Notes: a model not told the origin generated them from the sequence alone. Counted from the first letter of the stretch, positions 10,003 through 19,878 are shown. The stretch is DNA of 64,000 bases from Marinobacter nitratireducens (GCF_000708045.1 NZ_ANIE01000009.1:186001-250000); one strand, 5' to 3'. Made by a program: numbers and translations.

Positions 10003-11418
10003 ATGAATAATCTGAGCAAGAATTACATCAACGGCCAATGGGTGGCCTGGCAGGGCGAAACCATTGATGTCCATGAGTCCGGCACAGGCGAGGTGATCGC
10101 CCGTGTACCGGCCTCCGGCCGCGATGAAATGGAACAGGCCATTGCTGCCGCTGACGCAGCGTTTGAGAGCTGGTCAGAAAGCACCCTGGAGGACCGACTC
10201 AAGGTACTCGAGCAACTGCATGCTGGGCTTAAAGAACGCGGCGGCGAAATCGCCCAGGCTATCTGTCGGGAAGTGGGCATGCCCATCAAACTGGCCGTCC
10301 CAATCCAGGCCGGTATGCCGGCAGCCGTCACCAAAACCTACCTGAAGATGCTGCCGGACTTTCCGTTCACCGAAACCTCCGGCAATTCCGAAGTGCAGTA
10401 CGCCCCGGTTGGCGTGGTGGGTTGCATCACGCCCTGGAACTATCCGTTGCATCAGGTCATCCTGAAAATCGTCCCGGCCATCGCTGCGGGCTGCACCGTG
10501 GTGCTGAAGCCGTCAGAAATCGCCCCGCAGAGCGCCTACATTCTGGCGGACATCCTGGATGGCACCGACCTGCCCAAAGGCGTCTTCAACCTCGTGTGCG
10601 GCGAAGGCCACACTGTGGGCGACACCCTGATCAAACACCCGGACGTGCGCATGGTGTCGTTCACTGGTTCGACCCGAACCGGCCACCTTATTGCCCATGC
10701 CGCGGCCGATGACTTCAAGCGCATCGCCCTAGAAATGGGCGGAAAATCCGCCTCGGTTATCCTGCCGGATGCCGACCTGGGCGTCGCCGTCAAAGGCACC
10801 GTCAACAACTGCCTGCTCAACTCCGGCCAGACCTGCACCGCACTGACACGGATGCTGGTTCCCGCAGACAAACACGATGAAGCCTGCGAACTGGCGGCTG
10901 CCGCCGTGGCCAAAATGACCCCGGGCAACCCGCTGGAGGAAACCACCCGCCTCGGCCCGTTGGCCTCCGCCCAGCAGCGTGACAAAGTCATCGACTACAT
11001 CAAACTCGGCATCGAAGAAGGCGCCACCCTTGTGGCTGGCGGACCAGAAGCACCGGAAGGCTGCGACAAAGGTTACTTCGTCAAAGCGACCGTATTCGGC
11101 AACGTCAAACCCGACAGCCGCATCGCCCAGGAAGAAATCTTCGGCCCCGTGCTGTGCGTGATTCCCTACACGGATGAAGCAGAAGCCATCCGCATCGCCA
11201 ACGGTACTCAATACGGTCTGTCCGGCGCGGTCTGGTCCGCAGACGACGCCAAAGCCAAAAAAGTGGCAGGAAAACTGAGAACCGGCCAGGTCACCGTCAA
11301 CGGCGGTGCCTTCAACCCGCTGGCGCCGTTCGGCGGCTTCGGACACTCCGGCCTCGGCCGCGAATTCGGAAAATGGGGCCTCGAAGAATTCCTGGAAGTC
11401 CGCTCCCTACAGCTCTAA
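10003..11418 (+). CDS. NAD(P)-dependent aldehyde dehydrogenase
   Basis: 471 residues. Catalytic Cys278 is in GQTCTALTR and the general base Glu244 in LEMGGKSA; the cofactor motif FTGSTRTG lies between. It oxidises an aldehyde to a carboxylic acid. The start is the ATG behind GAGGAG, only 10 bases after the alcohol dehydrogenase stop; an upstream in-frame start would lie inside that gene. It is the last gene of the catabolic operon, followed by a long hairpin. No acyl-CoA synthetase is encoded here, so activation of the acid to CoA must come from elsewhere. Confidence 0.93.
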   Translation: MNNLSKNYINGQWVAWQGETIDVHESGTGEVIARVPASGRDEMEQAIAAADAAFESWSESTLEDRLKVLEQLHAGLKERGGEIAQAICREVGMPIKLAVPIQAGMPAAVTKTYLKMLPDFPFTETSGNSEVQYAPVGVVGCITPWNYPLHQVILKIVPAIAAGCTVVLKPSEIAPQSAYILADILDGTDLPKGVFNLVCGEGHTVGDTLIKHPDVRMVSFTGSTRTGHLIAHAAADDFKRIALEMGGKSASVILPDADLGVAVKGTVNNCLLNSGQTCTALTRMLVPADKHDEACELAAAAVAKMTPGNPLEETTRLGPLASAQQRDKVIDYIKLGIEEGATLVAGGPEAPEGCDKGYFVKATVFGNVKPDSRIAQEEIFGPVLCVIPYTDEAEAIRIANGTQYGLSGAVWSADDAKAKKVAGKLRTGQVTVNGGAFNPLAPFGGFGHSGLGREFGKWGLEEFLEVRSLQL

Positions 11419-11445
11419 ACCAGGAGTTTGATCGGTCTGGGGGCT

Positions 11446-11538
11446 AGGCTGGGGGTGGGGTGCCTTTTCTTCTGGGAAAAACAACTCGCTGTGCTCAGAC
11501 ATTTTTTCCCGGCAGAAAAGGCACCCCACCCCCAGCCT
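11446..11538. repeat. Long hairpin with 25-bp perfect arms
   Basis: Bases 11446-11470 are the exact reverse complement of 11514-11538 (25 of 25). The pairing continues inward through 11481/11503 with one mismatch and one G-T pair, for about 36 bp of stem and a loop of roughly 20 bases. The outer arm is rich in G on one strand and starts AGGCTGGGGG. It sits between the convergent aldehyde dehydrogenase and TetR genes. No T tract follows on either strand, so it is not a standard terminator, although it may stop or protect transcripts. It may be a dispersed palindromic element. Confidence 0.85.
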
Positions 11539-11562
11539 GAATCGACTATGGCAGGTCGCTCC

Positions 11563-12144
11563 TCAGGCCTTTCCGCCAAGGAGAATTCGGACCGCCGTGC
11601 AGGCGTCTTCCAGTTCTTCGTCCCGTGGTTCCCTCCCACCGATGATGTCGCTGTAGAGGCAGGACTCGGCCAGGCGGACCATGAAGTACGACAGGCTTTC
11701 GATATTCATCGGAGGATCGATGTAACCGGAGGCGACCTGATCCCGAAGGGTCCGGGTGTTGGCTTCAACCGTTCGGCTGTGAAGGGTCGATTGGGACGAG
11801 GTCAGGATGCGCAGGGCGTATTCGGGATCCTGATTGATGAATCGACGCAGGGGCTCGAAATGGAGAATGGTTGAGTTGATCTGGCGATAAACGCCGACCA
11901 CGAAATCGACGCCTTGTCCCGGTGTTGAGGACAGAGCTTGCAATCGCACGGGTTCATAAAGTGACCACAGAACCTCACCGATCAGGAGGTCCTTGTTGCC
12001 AACCCAGCGGAACAGCGTGGCACGACCAATGTTGAGCTCGTCGGACAGGGACGCGAGATGAATTCGTTCACCCTTGAGCCACATACGGCGGGCCCGTTTG
12101 AACGCGTCGGCGGGGGTTGCTCTTGTTGTTGTCTGTTCTGCCAC
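11563..12144 (-). CDS. TetR-like regulator, QsdR type
   Basis: 193 residues from the chosen start. A helix-turn-helix near the N-terminus reads LASLSDELNIGRATLFRWVGNKDLL (the FRWVGNKD variant is typical of QsdR-type TetR relatives rather than the classic FYxYFxSKE). An all-helical ligand domain follows. The GTG start has GAGG five bases upstream; a TTG eight codons earlier (12168) is the alternative. It is divergent from the nitronate monooxygenase gene, with starts about 55 bases apart, and converges on the catabolic operon. It probably controls one or both. The ligand is unknown. Confidence 0.8.
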   Translation of the reverse strand: MAEQTTTRATPADAFKRARRMWLKGERIHLASLSDELNIGRATLFRWVGNKDLLIGEVLWSLYEPVRLQALSSTPGQGVDFVVGVYRQINSTILHFEPLRRFINQDPEYALRILTSSQSTLHSRTVEANTRTLRDQVASGYIDPPMNIESLSYFMVRLAESCLYSDIIGGREPRDEELEDACTAVRILLGGKA

Positions 12145-12178
12145 TGAAACCTCGTGCCCTCGTTTCAACTCATTTTAA

Positions 12179-13177
<999 letters not shown>

Positions 13178-13266
13178 CGTCCTTCCCTATGACGTCACGC
13201 TTGCCTCCGTCCTTATGGGGCTGGCGTGACAGTTCTGTGATAATTCCGCTATACACTCTCTATGTG

Positions 13267-13276
13267 TTCGTGAATC
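13267..13276 (+). promoter_or_regulatory. TTCGTGAATC, candidate operator before the Met-rich gene
   Basis: The decamer TTCGTGAATC lies 82 bases before the Met-rich protein start. The identical decamer occurs at 15903-15912, 47 bases before the MsrA-MsrB gene. These are the two promoter regions flanking the response regulator and kinase genes, so a shared operator for that regulator is plausible. A TATACA-like hexamer is at 13250-13255. The function is inferred. Confidence 0.4.
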
Positions 13277-13358
13277 TGCCGTGACGGGGCTTTGTCAGGC
13301 TGTTGGTGTCGCCGGCAACAAACGGCCGGCCATAACCTGATAATACGGAGAGATCACG

Positions 13359-13661
13359 ATGCGACACATGACCCGAATGCTGACTGTAGCCTGCATGGCC
13401 CTGATGGGCTCATTTGCCGTTGCCGGCGATATGAAAGACGATGACGGCATGATGAAGGACGACACCATGATGGAAGACTCCATGTCTGAAATGGACATGT
13501 CTGATGACAAGATGTCGGATCACGGCATGGCGAAAGATGACATGGCTGGAGACATGGGGCACGGTATGAAGGACGATGCCATGGGCTCGGACGGTATGGA
13601 CGACATGAAAAAGCCCATGGACGACAGCGGCATGATGAAATCCGACGACGACAAGATGTGA
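13359..13661 (+). CDS. Small exported Met/Asp-rich protein (MXKDX-repeat / MrpX-like)
   Basis: 100 residues. A Sec signal peptide (about residues 1-23, ending AVAG) leaves a mature chain of 77 residues that I count as containing 20 Met and 24 Asp, with no Cys or aromatic residue. The chain is built from loose repeats of the form M-K/D-D-D-x-M. Such low-complexity chains either bind metal ions or act as sacrificial methionine scavengers of oxidants. The adjacent two-component system and exported methionine sulfoxide reductase favour the scavenger role, as described for MrpX of Azospira. It is preceded by GGAG and followed after 33 bases by the response regulator, so probably the first gene of the operon. 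Confidence 0.75.
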   Translation: MRHMTRMLTVACMALMGSFAVAGDMKDDDGMMKDDTMMEDSMSEMDMSDDKMSDHGMAKDDMAGDMGHGMKDDAMGSDGMDDMKKPMDDSGMMKSDDDKM

Positions 13662-13694
13662 CCACCACCGGCACAGAGGCAGAGACAGTCACCC

Positions 13695-14396
13695 ATGACC
13701 CGAACAGTACTCATCATCGAGGACAATCCCGGCATCGGGGAACTGGTCCGTATGCAGGTCGCGGACCTGGGGATGCAGGCGGTCCTAATACCCCGCGGTG
13801 ATACCGGACTGGATCGTTTCCGTGAGGGCGGCATTGATCTGGTCATCCTGGATCTGATGCTGCCCGGCATGGATGGCCTGTCTGTCTGTCGTGAAATCCG
13901 TTCCAGCCCCGGTTATGTTCCGGTCTTGATGCTCACGGCAAAAAGCACCGAACTTGACCGGGTTCTGGGGCTGGAGATGGGCGCCGACGACTACCTCACC
14001 AAGCCATTCAGCGTGGCTGAGCTGGCGGCCAGGATAAAAGCGTTGTTCCGGCGGGTGGATGCTCTGGATTCAAGGGCACCCGAGCCCGCACAGGAAGAGG
14101 AGGTCGTTGTCGATGGCCTGCGCATCGATCCGGTGCGACGCCGGGTGTTTGTGGATGACCAGGAAGTGGAACTCACCGCCCGGGAATTTGAGTTGCTGTG
14201 GCACTTCGCCCGTCATCGTGGTCGGGTGTTCAGTCGTGCACAGCTGCTTGATGCGGTCTGGGGGTACAACCATGAGGGCTATGAACACACCGTGAATACC
14301 CACATCAACCGGCTTCGCAACAAAATCGAAGCAGACCCTGCCAATCCCCGATTCGTGCAGACCGTTTGGGGTGTCGGCTACCGGTTTATGGACTAG
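13695..14396 (+). CDS. OmpR-family response regulator
   Basis: 233 residues. The receiver domain has Asp53 in VILDLMLPGMDG as phosphoacceptor, the acidic pair Glu9-Asp10 and the LTKPF lysine. A linker rich in Glu/Ala leads to a winged-helix DNA-binding domain (about 135-233) with ELTAREFELLWHFARHRGRVFSRAQLL and the VNTHINRLRNKIE recognition helix. It is cognate to the kinase starting three bases after its stop. Its position between a Met-rich scavenger and MsrA-MsrB suggests it controls an oxidant response, comparable in logic to HprR. Confidence 0.93.
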   Translation: MTRTVLIIEDNPGIGELVRMQVADLGMQAVLIPRGDTGLDRFREGGIDLVILDLMLPGMDGLSVCREIRSSPGYVPVLMLTAKSTELDRVLGLEMGADDYLTKPFSVAELAARIKALFRRVDALDSRAPEPAQEEEVVVDGLRIDPVRRRVFVDDQEVELTAREFELLWHFARHRGRVFSRAQLLDAVWGYNHEGYEHTVNTHINRLRNKIEADPANPRFVQTVWGVGYRFMD

Positions 14397-14399
14397 ACC

Positions 14400-15860
14400 A
14401 TGACCCTTTCCCTGTTCCGCACCCTTTATGCCCGCCTGGCCCTCGGGCTGTTCTTGTTGCTGGTAACTGTTGGTGCCCTGTTTACCGTGCTCAGCCTGTA
14501 CTCAGTGCGGGAATACACCGCTGCCATCAATCAGGAACTGAATCGGGACCTGGCCAGCAACCTGGTATCCGACCGTAACCTGATCACCGATAACCGGCTT
14601 AACCGGGATGCCCTGAAGCAGTTGTTCGCGCTGTACATGAACATCAATCCCAGCATCGAGATCTATCTGCTGGACCGGGACGGCCGGATCCTCTCCTATT
14701 CTGCGGATCCCGATAAAATAAAACGAAACCGGGTATCGCTGGAACCAATCCAGACCTTAATGGCGCATCCGGATGCTTTCCCCGTGCCGGGGGACGACCC
14801 CCGCAGCCATGATCGCCGTAAGGTCTTCTCGGTGACCACCGTGCCCTTTCAGGGCCAGCCGGATGGCTATCTCTATGTGGTCTTGCGGGGCGAGGAGTAC
14901 GATCTGGCCGAGAGCATGGTGCATAGTGATCGTCTGATGCAGATGGGGGCAGGGGCGCTGTTGGTGAGCCTCATCGTTGGCTTGCTTGGCGGCCTGGTCT
15001 ACTTTCGGTTGCTTACCCGGCGGCTGTCTGTCCTGACCGCTCGGGTTGAACATTTTGAGGCGGGTGAGCAGCCGGAGGTCGAGCCGGTGACCGTGCGGGG
15101 TGACGACATCGATTATCTGACCGTTCGCTTCGACCAGATGGCCCGTCGCATTGCCGCGCAACTCGAACTGCTCAAAGACAAGGATCAACAGCGGCGGCAA
15201 CTGGTGGCGCAGGTCTCCCATGATCTGAGAACGCCCCTGGCATCGATCCAGGGTTATCTCGAAGCACTCAAGCTGAAACAGCAAACCCTCTCGCCAGAGG
15301 AACGGTCCAGATTTACCGAGGTAGCACTGGCAGAAACCCACCGGCTGGGCACCCTGGTGGGGGAATTGTTCGAGCTGGCCGCGTTGGATGCCCGGGAAAA
15401 GCAGCCATCGCCCGAGCCTTTCCTCATAGCTGAACTTGTGCATGATGTGGTCCAGAAACACCGCCCGGGCGCTGAGGAGGCATCGGTCAATCTGGGGATT
15501 TCACAGGCCGAGCCAGTCATGATCCAGGCCGACATCGCAATGGTTGAGCGCATACTCGATAACCTGATCAGCAATGCGGTTCGCCACTCACCGGAGAATG
15601 GCGCGGTGAACGTCAGTGTCCGGCCCGTGAATGATGGGGGCGAGATTCTGGTGTCGGATTCGGGACCGGGAATTCGCAAAGAAGACCTGGAGCATTTGTT
15701 TGAACCTTTCTATCAGGCGCCGGGCCGCCAGGGCTCCGGTCACGCAGGCCTGGGGCTGGCGATCGCCCAGCGTATGGCCGAGCTTCAGGGTGGCTGGATC
15801 GAAGCCCGTAACCGGACCTCTGGCGGGGCGGAATTCCGGGTCTGGTTGCCGCTGGCCTGA
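14400..15860 (+). CDS. Membrane sensor histidine kinase of the methionine-oxidation module
   Basis: 486 residues. TM1 lies at about 12-34 and a periplasmic domain of roughly 145 residues follows. TM2 is at about 183-203, HAMP follows, then HisKA with His274 in QVSHDLRTPLAS and a HATPase domain (NLISNAVRHSPENG, SDSGPGI, GLGLAIAQRMAE). Three methionines (173, 180, 182) cluster just before TM2. The kinase HprS is reported to sense hypochlorous acid through methionines, so this cluster is a candidate sensing site, which is inference. It is translationally close to the regulator, three bases away. Confidence 0.92.
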   Translation: MTLSLFRTLYARLALGLFLLLVTVGALFTVLSLYSVREYTAAINQELNRDLASNLVSDRNLITDNRLNRDALKQLFALYMNINPSIEIYLLDRDGRILSYSADPDKIKRNRVSLEPIQTLMAHPDAFPVPGDDPRSHDRRKVFSVTTVPFQGQPDGYLYVVLRGEEYDLAESMVHSDRLMQMGAGALLVSLIVGLLGGLVYFRLLTRRLSVLTARVEHFEAGEQPEVEPVTVRGDDIDYLTVRFDQMARRIAAQLELLKDKDQQRRQLVAQVSHDLRTPLASIQGYLEALKLKQQTLSPEERSRFTEVALAETHRLGTLVGELFELAALDAREKQPSPEPFLIAELVHDVVQKHRPGAEEASVNLGISQAEPVMIQADIAMVERILDNLISNAVRHSPENGAVNVSVRPVNDGGEILVSDSGPGIRKEDLEHLFEPFYQAPGRQGSGHAGLGLAIAQRMAELQGGWIEARNRTSGGAEFRVWLPLA

Positions 15861-15902
15861 ATAATCCATCCCGTTATAGATTCGTAAGAAACCATAAACG
15901 TT

Positions 15903-15912
15903 TTCGTGAATC
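15903..15912 (+). promoter_or_regulatory. TTCGTGAATC, second copy before msrAB
   Basis: Exact copy of the decamer found before the Met-rich gene. A related TTCGTAAGA begins 22 bases upstream at 15881, a spacing of two helical turns, as expected for tandem OmpR-type half-sites. The msrAB ATG is 47 bases downstream of the copy. Confidence 0.4.
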
Positions 15913-15959
15913 ACAGACGATACCCTGACAGTAACGAAATCTGTCACAGGAGATGTGTT

Positions 15960-17150
15960 ATGAAACGCAACATCATGGTTATTGGGTCGGCCCTGTTGCT
16001 GGTGATTGCCGGCGTGCTGGGAACGGCTTTCGCGACGGCGGACAACCACCAGGAAAGAAGCCGATACGCCCCGGACGATCCCAACCTCAAGGTGGCGACC
16101 TTTGCGGGTGGTTGTTTCTGGTGTGTCGAGGCCGGCTTTGAGAAAGTGCCTGGCGTAATTGAGGTGGTTTCAGGCTACTCCGGTGGCGATGAGACGAATC
16201 CGAGCTACAAGCAGGTGTCGTCGGGCAGCACCGGTCATACGGAGGCGGCCCAGATCTATTATGACCCCACCAAGATCACCTACGAGGGGCTGGTACAGGG
16301 GCTTTGGAGAATCATGGACCCCACCGACGCCAACGGACAGTTCGTGGATCGCGGCCAGCAATATCGACCGGCCATCTTCTATCACAATCCAGAACAGAAG
16401 CGTATCGCAGAAGCGGCGAAGAAGAAGCTCCAGGCATCCGGGCTGTACGAGAAGCCTGTGGTCATCGAGATAGTGCCTTTCAAGAGCTTCTACCCGGCTG
16501 AGGAATACCATCAGGATTACTACAAGAAGAATCCGATTCGGTACAAGTTCTACACCTTCAACTCTGGCCGCTACCAGTTTATTGAGAAAGTGTATGGTGA
16601 GGACTACGAGCTCGACTTCACGCCGTATATGCCGTCTGGTATGGAGGATGATGGCCAGAAAAACGAGGGCATGAAGAGTTCCGGCATGGGGTTCGATCCG
16701 GCCAGCTTTCAGAAACCATCGTCAAAAGCCCTCAAGGCAAAGCTGACGGAGCTCCAGTATGAGGTGACTCAGGAAGATGCCACCGAGCGTGCCTTCAGCA
16801 ACACCTACTGGGACAACAAGAAGGCAGGGTTGTATGTGGACGTGGTCTCCGGAGAGCCGCTGTTTTCATCCCGGGACAAATATAAGTCCGGCACCGGCTG
16901 GCCCAGCTTTACCAGGCCGATTTCACCGGATGCGGTTACCGAGCATGAGGACAACACGCTGTTCATGAGTCGCGTGGAGGTTCGAAGCCGTTACGCCGAT
17001 TCGCACCTGGGGCATGTCTTCAATGATGGTCCCGCCCCGACGGGACTGCGTTACTGCATGAATTCCGCTGCCATGCGCTTCATCCCGCTGGAGGATATGG
17101 AGTCTGAGGGGTATGGGGATTACATCCCTGAGGTGACCGGAGGCAACTAA
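15960..17150 (+). CDS. msrAB: Exported peptide-methionine sulfoxide reductase, MsrA-MsrB fusion
   Basis: 396 residues. An N-terminal hydrophobic signal (about 6-30, ending AFA) indicates export to the periplasm. The MsrA domain (about 44-215) carries catalytic Cys52 in [11 protein letters not shown]; the MsrB domain (about 268-385) carries GTGWPSF and catalytic Cys366 in [11 protein letters not shown]. The two domains together repair both S and R methionine sulfoxide epimers in proteins. The linker holds four Met in twenty residues (224, 228, 238, 243), like the Met-rich protein nearby. The start is the ATG behind ACAGGAGA; an upstream in-frame start would precede the signal peptide with no advantage. 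No thioredoxin-like reductant is encoded next to it. Confidence 0.93.
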   Translation: MKRNIMVIGSALLLVIAGVLGTAFATADNHQERSRYAPDDPNLKVATFAGGCFWCVEAGFEKVPGVIEVVSGYSGGDETNPSYKQVSSGSTGHTEAAQIYYDPTKITYEGLVQGLWRIMDPTDANGQFVDRGQQYRPAIFYHNPEQKRIAEAAKKKLQASGLYEKPVVIEIVPFKSFYPAEEYHQDYYKKNPIRYKFYTFNSGRYQFIEKVYGEDYELDFTPYMPSGMEDDGQKNEGMKSSGMGFDPASFQKPSSKALKAKLTELQYEVTQEDATERAFSNTYWDNKKAGLYVDVVSGEPLFSSRDKYKSGTGWPSFTRPISPDAVTEHEDNTLFMSRVEVRSRYADSHLGHVFNDGPAPTGLRYCMNSAAMRFIPLEDMESEGYGDYIPEVTGGN

Positions 17151-17884
17151 AGCCAGAGGTCACCGATCGGAGTGTCGGGACTGAAGTGATGGTGGATTTG
17201 TGCCTGTAACAGTTCCGCCGTCGCCGCGGCGTCCATCAGGGCATTGTGGGCAGCATAGTGGGGCAGGCCATAACGCCCCCGGCTGTCCGCAAGGCGGATG
17301 GATACCGGCTTTTTTCCCATCCACTGTTGCCAGCGTGTGGGCCTGCGGTTCGGGTGAAGGTGAGCCTCAATGGCCATGGTATCCAACACTGGGAAGCGAA
17401 TGCCCTCCCCCAGTCGCCACTTGAGAGCGACATCCAGAAATCTCCGCTCAATATCACGATAGTGCACGACGGGAATCCGGCCGTTGAGCATGCTGAACAT
17501 CTCATCCAGGATTTCGGACATGTCGGGTGCGTCATCGATGTCGCTGTGGGTAATGCCATGAATCTCGATGGACGTCTGATGCAAGGGCAGCTTCGGCCGA
17601 ACCACCCAGTGCCGCGCCCGCCCAAGCTGGATGCCTTTGAGTGTAAAGGGCACCAGGCCAACGCTAACGATTGAATGCTGGTTTGCATCCAGCCCTGTCG
17701 TTTCAAAATCCATGGCAATTAACGGCACGTCCGACATGGGTGTGTCTGCCGAAACGCAGCCCGCCTGGTAGAAGGCTTTCAGCAACGGATGCCGGGATTC
17801 GAGCGCCAGGGCTTGATATCGGGCCGGCCAATCCGTTGGAACCTGGTCCTGGGGTTGGAGATCCGTTGATTTCTTACTGGACAT
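17147..17884 (-). CDS. DEDDh 3'-5' exonuclease (DNA polymerase III epsilon-like)
   Basis: 245 residues. Exo I motif MDFETTGLD (about residues 58-66), an ExoII region around [12 protein letters not shown] and the Exo[17 protein letters not shown] motif near 212-225 define a DEDDh exonuclease. It is a stand-alone proofreader-like nuclease rather than DnaQ of the replisome. It follows the CBS/nucleotidyltransferase gene with an 11-base overlap, a pairing seen widely in gammaproteobacteria. Its stop overlaps the convergent msrAB stop by four bases. Confidence 0.88.
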   Translation of the reverse strand: MSSKKSTDLQPQDQVPTDWPARYQALALESRHPLLKAFYQAGCVSADTPMSDVPLIAMDFETTGLDANQHSIVSVGLVPFTLKGIQLGRARHWVVRPKLPLHQTSIEIHGITHSDIDDAPDMSEILDEMFSMLNGRIPVVHYRDIERRFLDVALKWRLGEGIRFPVLDTMAIEAHLHPNRRPTRWQQWMGKKPVSIRLADSRGRYGLPHYAAHNALMDAAATAELLQAQIHHHFSPDTPIGDLWL

Positions 17885-19751
17885 TCCGGCCTACCCCGGC
17901 GTTGTATCGGAAGCGGAGAAACTTCTGGGCGTTGCTGACAATCTGGAACGCGTCTTTCAGGTGATTGCGTTCGAAGGGGGAAAGATCTTCCGGACGAACG
18001 TTGTTGTCCGGTTCACGACCCTCTTCGATCGCCAGAGCCTGATGGCGGATGCGGACAATGGAAATGAACTCGAGCGCATCCTGGAGGTTCTCCAGGTCTT
18101 CTTCAATGATCAGCTTGGTTTTAGCAATGGCGGACAGCCGGTCGAACGAATTCTGGGCCCGCGAGCCGCAAGCCAGGGCGTGAACGCGGATCAGATCGGA
18201 CAACGGCGCGGTCCCCCGACGCTTGAGGTTGAATGTCTTCCGGTGTTGGCCGTCTTCCTCAAGCACAAACGTGCGGAAGAAGCCGAGGGGCGGTGTCCGG
18301 TTCAGGGCGTTGCGTGCCAGCAGGGTCAAAAAGCGCTGGCTGTTGCTGGCTCGCTCCGCCACCAGCGCCTTCAGTTCGTCGGCGAAGCGGATATTGCCGT
18401 GAATGCCGTCCAGATCGAAGAAGATGTTGCTGTTAAGCAGGGCTTCCGCCTTGGGGTTCTCGATCCAGTCGGTGAAATACTCTTTCCATACCTTCAGCGG
18501 CTGTCGCCACTTCGGATTGGTGGCCATAATATCGCCGGTGCAATATTTGTAGCCGCATTCCGCCAAACCGTCACTGACGAACTTTGCCAGGGCCAGGAAA
18601 TAGGCATCGTGTTCCTCTGGCACAAAGCTGTCGTCGAGGATCATGGCGTTGTCCTGATCGGTCACCACGAGCTGCTCATCCCGGGCCATAGAGCCCAGCC
18701 CCAAGAAACAGTACGGTACCGGCGGTGGCCCGAGCTTCTCCTCGCCCAGCTCCAGCAGCCGCTGGGTGAAGCTTCTGCCGATACCGGCCATGGCGCTGCC
18801 AATCATGTGGGAGTTGGCATCCTCGTTCACCATCCGGACGAAGCTGTCCCGGACATCCCGGCTGATTTTCTTCAGGCCTTTGACGTTCTGCTGGTGGTAG
18901 ATGTTGCTGACCAGGTAGAGACTGCTCTGGCTCTCATATTTGACGATATCGGACAGTGCGATCACGCCCCGTACCTCGTCCTTTTCCATCACCGGCAGGT
19001 GGTGCACATTGTTGTGCAGCATGGTGAGCATGGCTTCGAAAATGAACGCGGTGGATTTGATGGTGATCAGCCCCTCCGACATGATGTCGCTGATCGGTGT
19101 TTCTGAAGGCAGGGCTTCGGTGACGGCACGGGTTCGCAGGTCCCGGTCGGTAATGATGCCGTGCAACAGGGGTTTGTCGCCTTCCTCATCCATCAGCAGC
19201 AATGCGGAAACACCCTGATCCGTCATGATTCGGGCCGCTTCCTGGAGGCGTACGGTGGATGGCGCGGATATGGGTTTTCGCGCGATCAGGCGGGTGACCC
19301 GGGCGGTCATCAGGTCGTTGGACTTTTCCCGGCGGGAGAGTGCCGATCGCAACCGGGAGTGGTCCTCGATTTCGACGAAATCGGCGAAGTTGTCGTCGTT
19401 TTCGAACAGGTACTGGAAGGTTTCGCTGGGAATACGGTAGGTCAGTGTGTCCTCAAGGGCCTTGGCCGGGAATCGCACTTTCCGGTTCATCAGCAGACCA
19501 ATCTGGCCAAAAATGTCACCTTCTCCCACCCGGTTGTAGAGTTCTCCCGAGCGCCGGAACAGTTCCACGGCACCGCTGCGGATATAGAAGAGCCAGGTAT
19601 TCGGGTCCCCCAGGTCAAGAATCGGGGTGCCGGCCCGGAAGTATTCCACCTCGATGCTTTCCACGACCTTGTCGAGCAGTTCTTCCGGCATCTCGTCAAA
19701 GGGCGGGTATTGGGCCATGTGGTTGCGAATGTCGATGAGCTCGGCCTGCAT
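17874..19751 (-). CDS. cNMP-binding / CBS / DUF294 nucleotidyltransferase-like signalling protein
   Basis: 625 residues. Domains in order: a cyclic-nucleotide-binding fold (about 10-125), a pair of CBS domains (about 155-275, ARKPISAPSTVRLQEAARIM and MSEGLITIKSTAFIFEAMLTM), a nucleotidyltransferase-like domain with GLGSMARDEQLVVTDQDNA, and a C-terminal DUF294 helical domain. The GSxxRxE plus DxD pattern is that of GlnD-like nucleotidyltransferases. No known biochemical role for this exact architecture is established to my knowledge. The start was placed at the ATG behind AGGGAGA; eleven extra codons upstream are unlikely to be translated. Confidence 0.88.
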   Translation of the reverse strand: MQAELIDIRNHMAQYPPFDEMPEELLDKVVESIEVEYFRAGTPILDLGDPNTWLFYIRSGAVELFRRSGELYNRVGEGDIFGQIGLLMNRKVRFPAKALEDTLTYRIPSETFQYLFENDDNFADFVEIEDHSRLRSALSRREKSNDLMTARVTRLIARKPISAPSTVRLQEAARIMTDQGVSALLLMDEEGDKPLLHGIITDRDLRTRAVTEALPSETPISDIMSEGLITIKSTAFIFEAMLTMLHNNVHHLPVMEKDEVRGVIALSDIVKYESQSSLYLVSNIYHQQNVKGLKKISRDVRDSFVRMVNEDANSHMIGSAMAGIGRSFTQRLLELGEEKLGPPPVPYCFLGLGSMARDEQLVVTDQDNAMILDDSFVPEEHDAYFLALAKFVSDGLAECGYKYCTGDIMATNPKWRQPLKVWKEYFTDWIENPKAEALLNSNIFFDLDGIHGNIRFADELKALVAERASNSQRFLTLLARNALNRTPPLGFFRTFVLEEDGQHRKTFNLKRRGTAPLSDLIRVHALACGSRAQNSFDRLSAIAKTKLIIEEDLENLQDALEFISIVRIRHQALAIEEGREPDNNVRPEDLSPFERNHLKDAFQIVSNAQKFLRFRYNAGVGRNVQ

Positions 19752-19839
19752 GATTCTCCCTGCGCAGCAATGGCTGGAATCCAAAACGTGATAGTAATCA
19801 AGGACTATAGCAACAGGTGGCAGGACTGACCATGAAGAA

Positions 19840-19861
19840 GGGGCGGCCCATAGGCCGCCCC
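19840..19861 (-). terminator. GC-rich hairpin after the beta-helix cytochrome gene
   Basis: GGGGCGGCC (19840-19848), a CATA loop and GGCCGCCCC (19853-19861) form a perfect 9-bp stem 18 bases after the stop of the minus-strand beta-helix gene. On that strand it is followed by TTCTTC, a weak T tract, so termination is likely but not certain. Confidence 0.6.
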
Positions 19862-19878
19862 GGTCATAAATGCGGGAT

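Noticed and set aside
13194..13230. Inverted repeat GTCACGC / GCGTGAC with a 23-base spacer
   Set aside because: The spacer is too long and AT-poor for a terminator, and there is no T tract; an operator is possible, but I have no second copy to support it.
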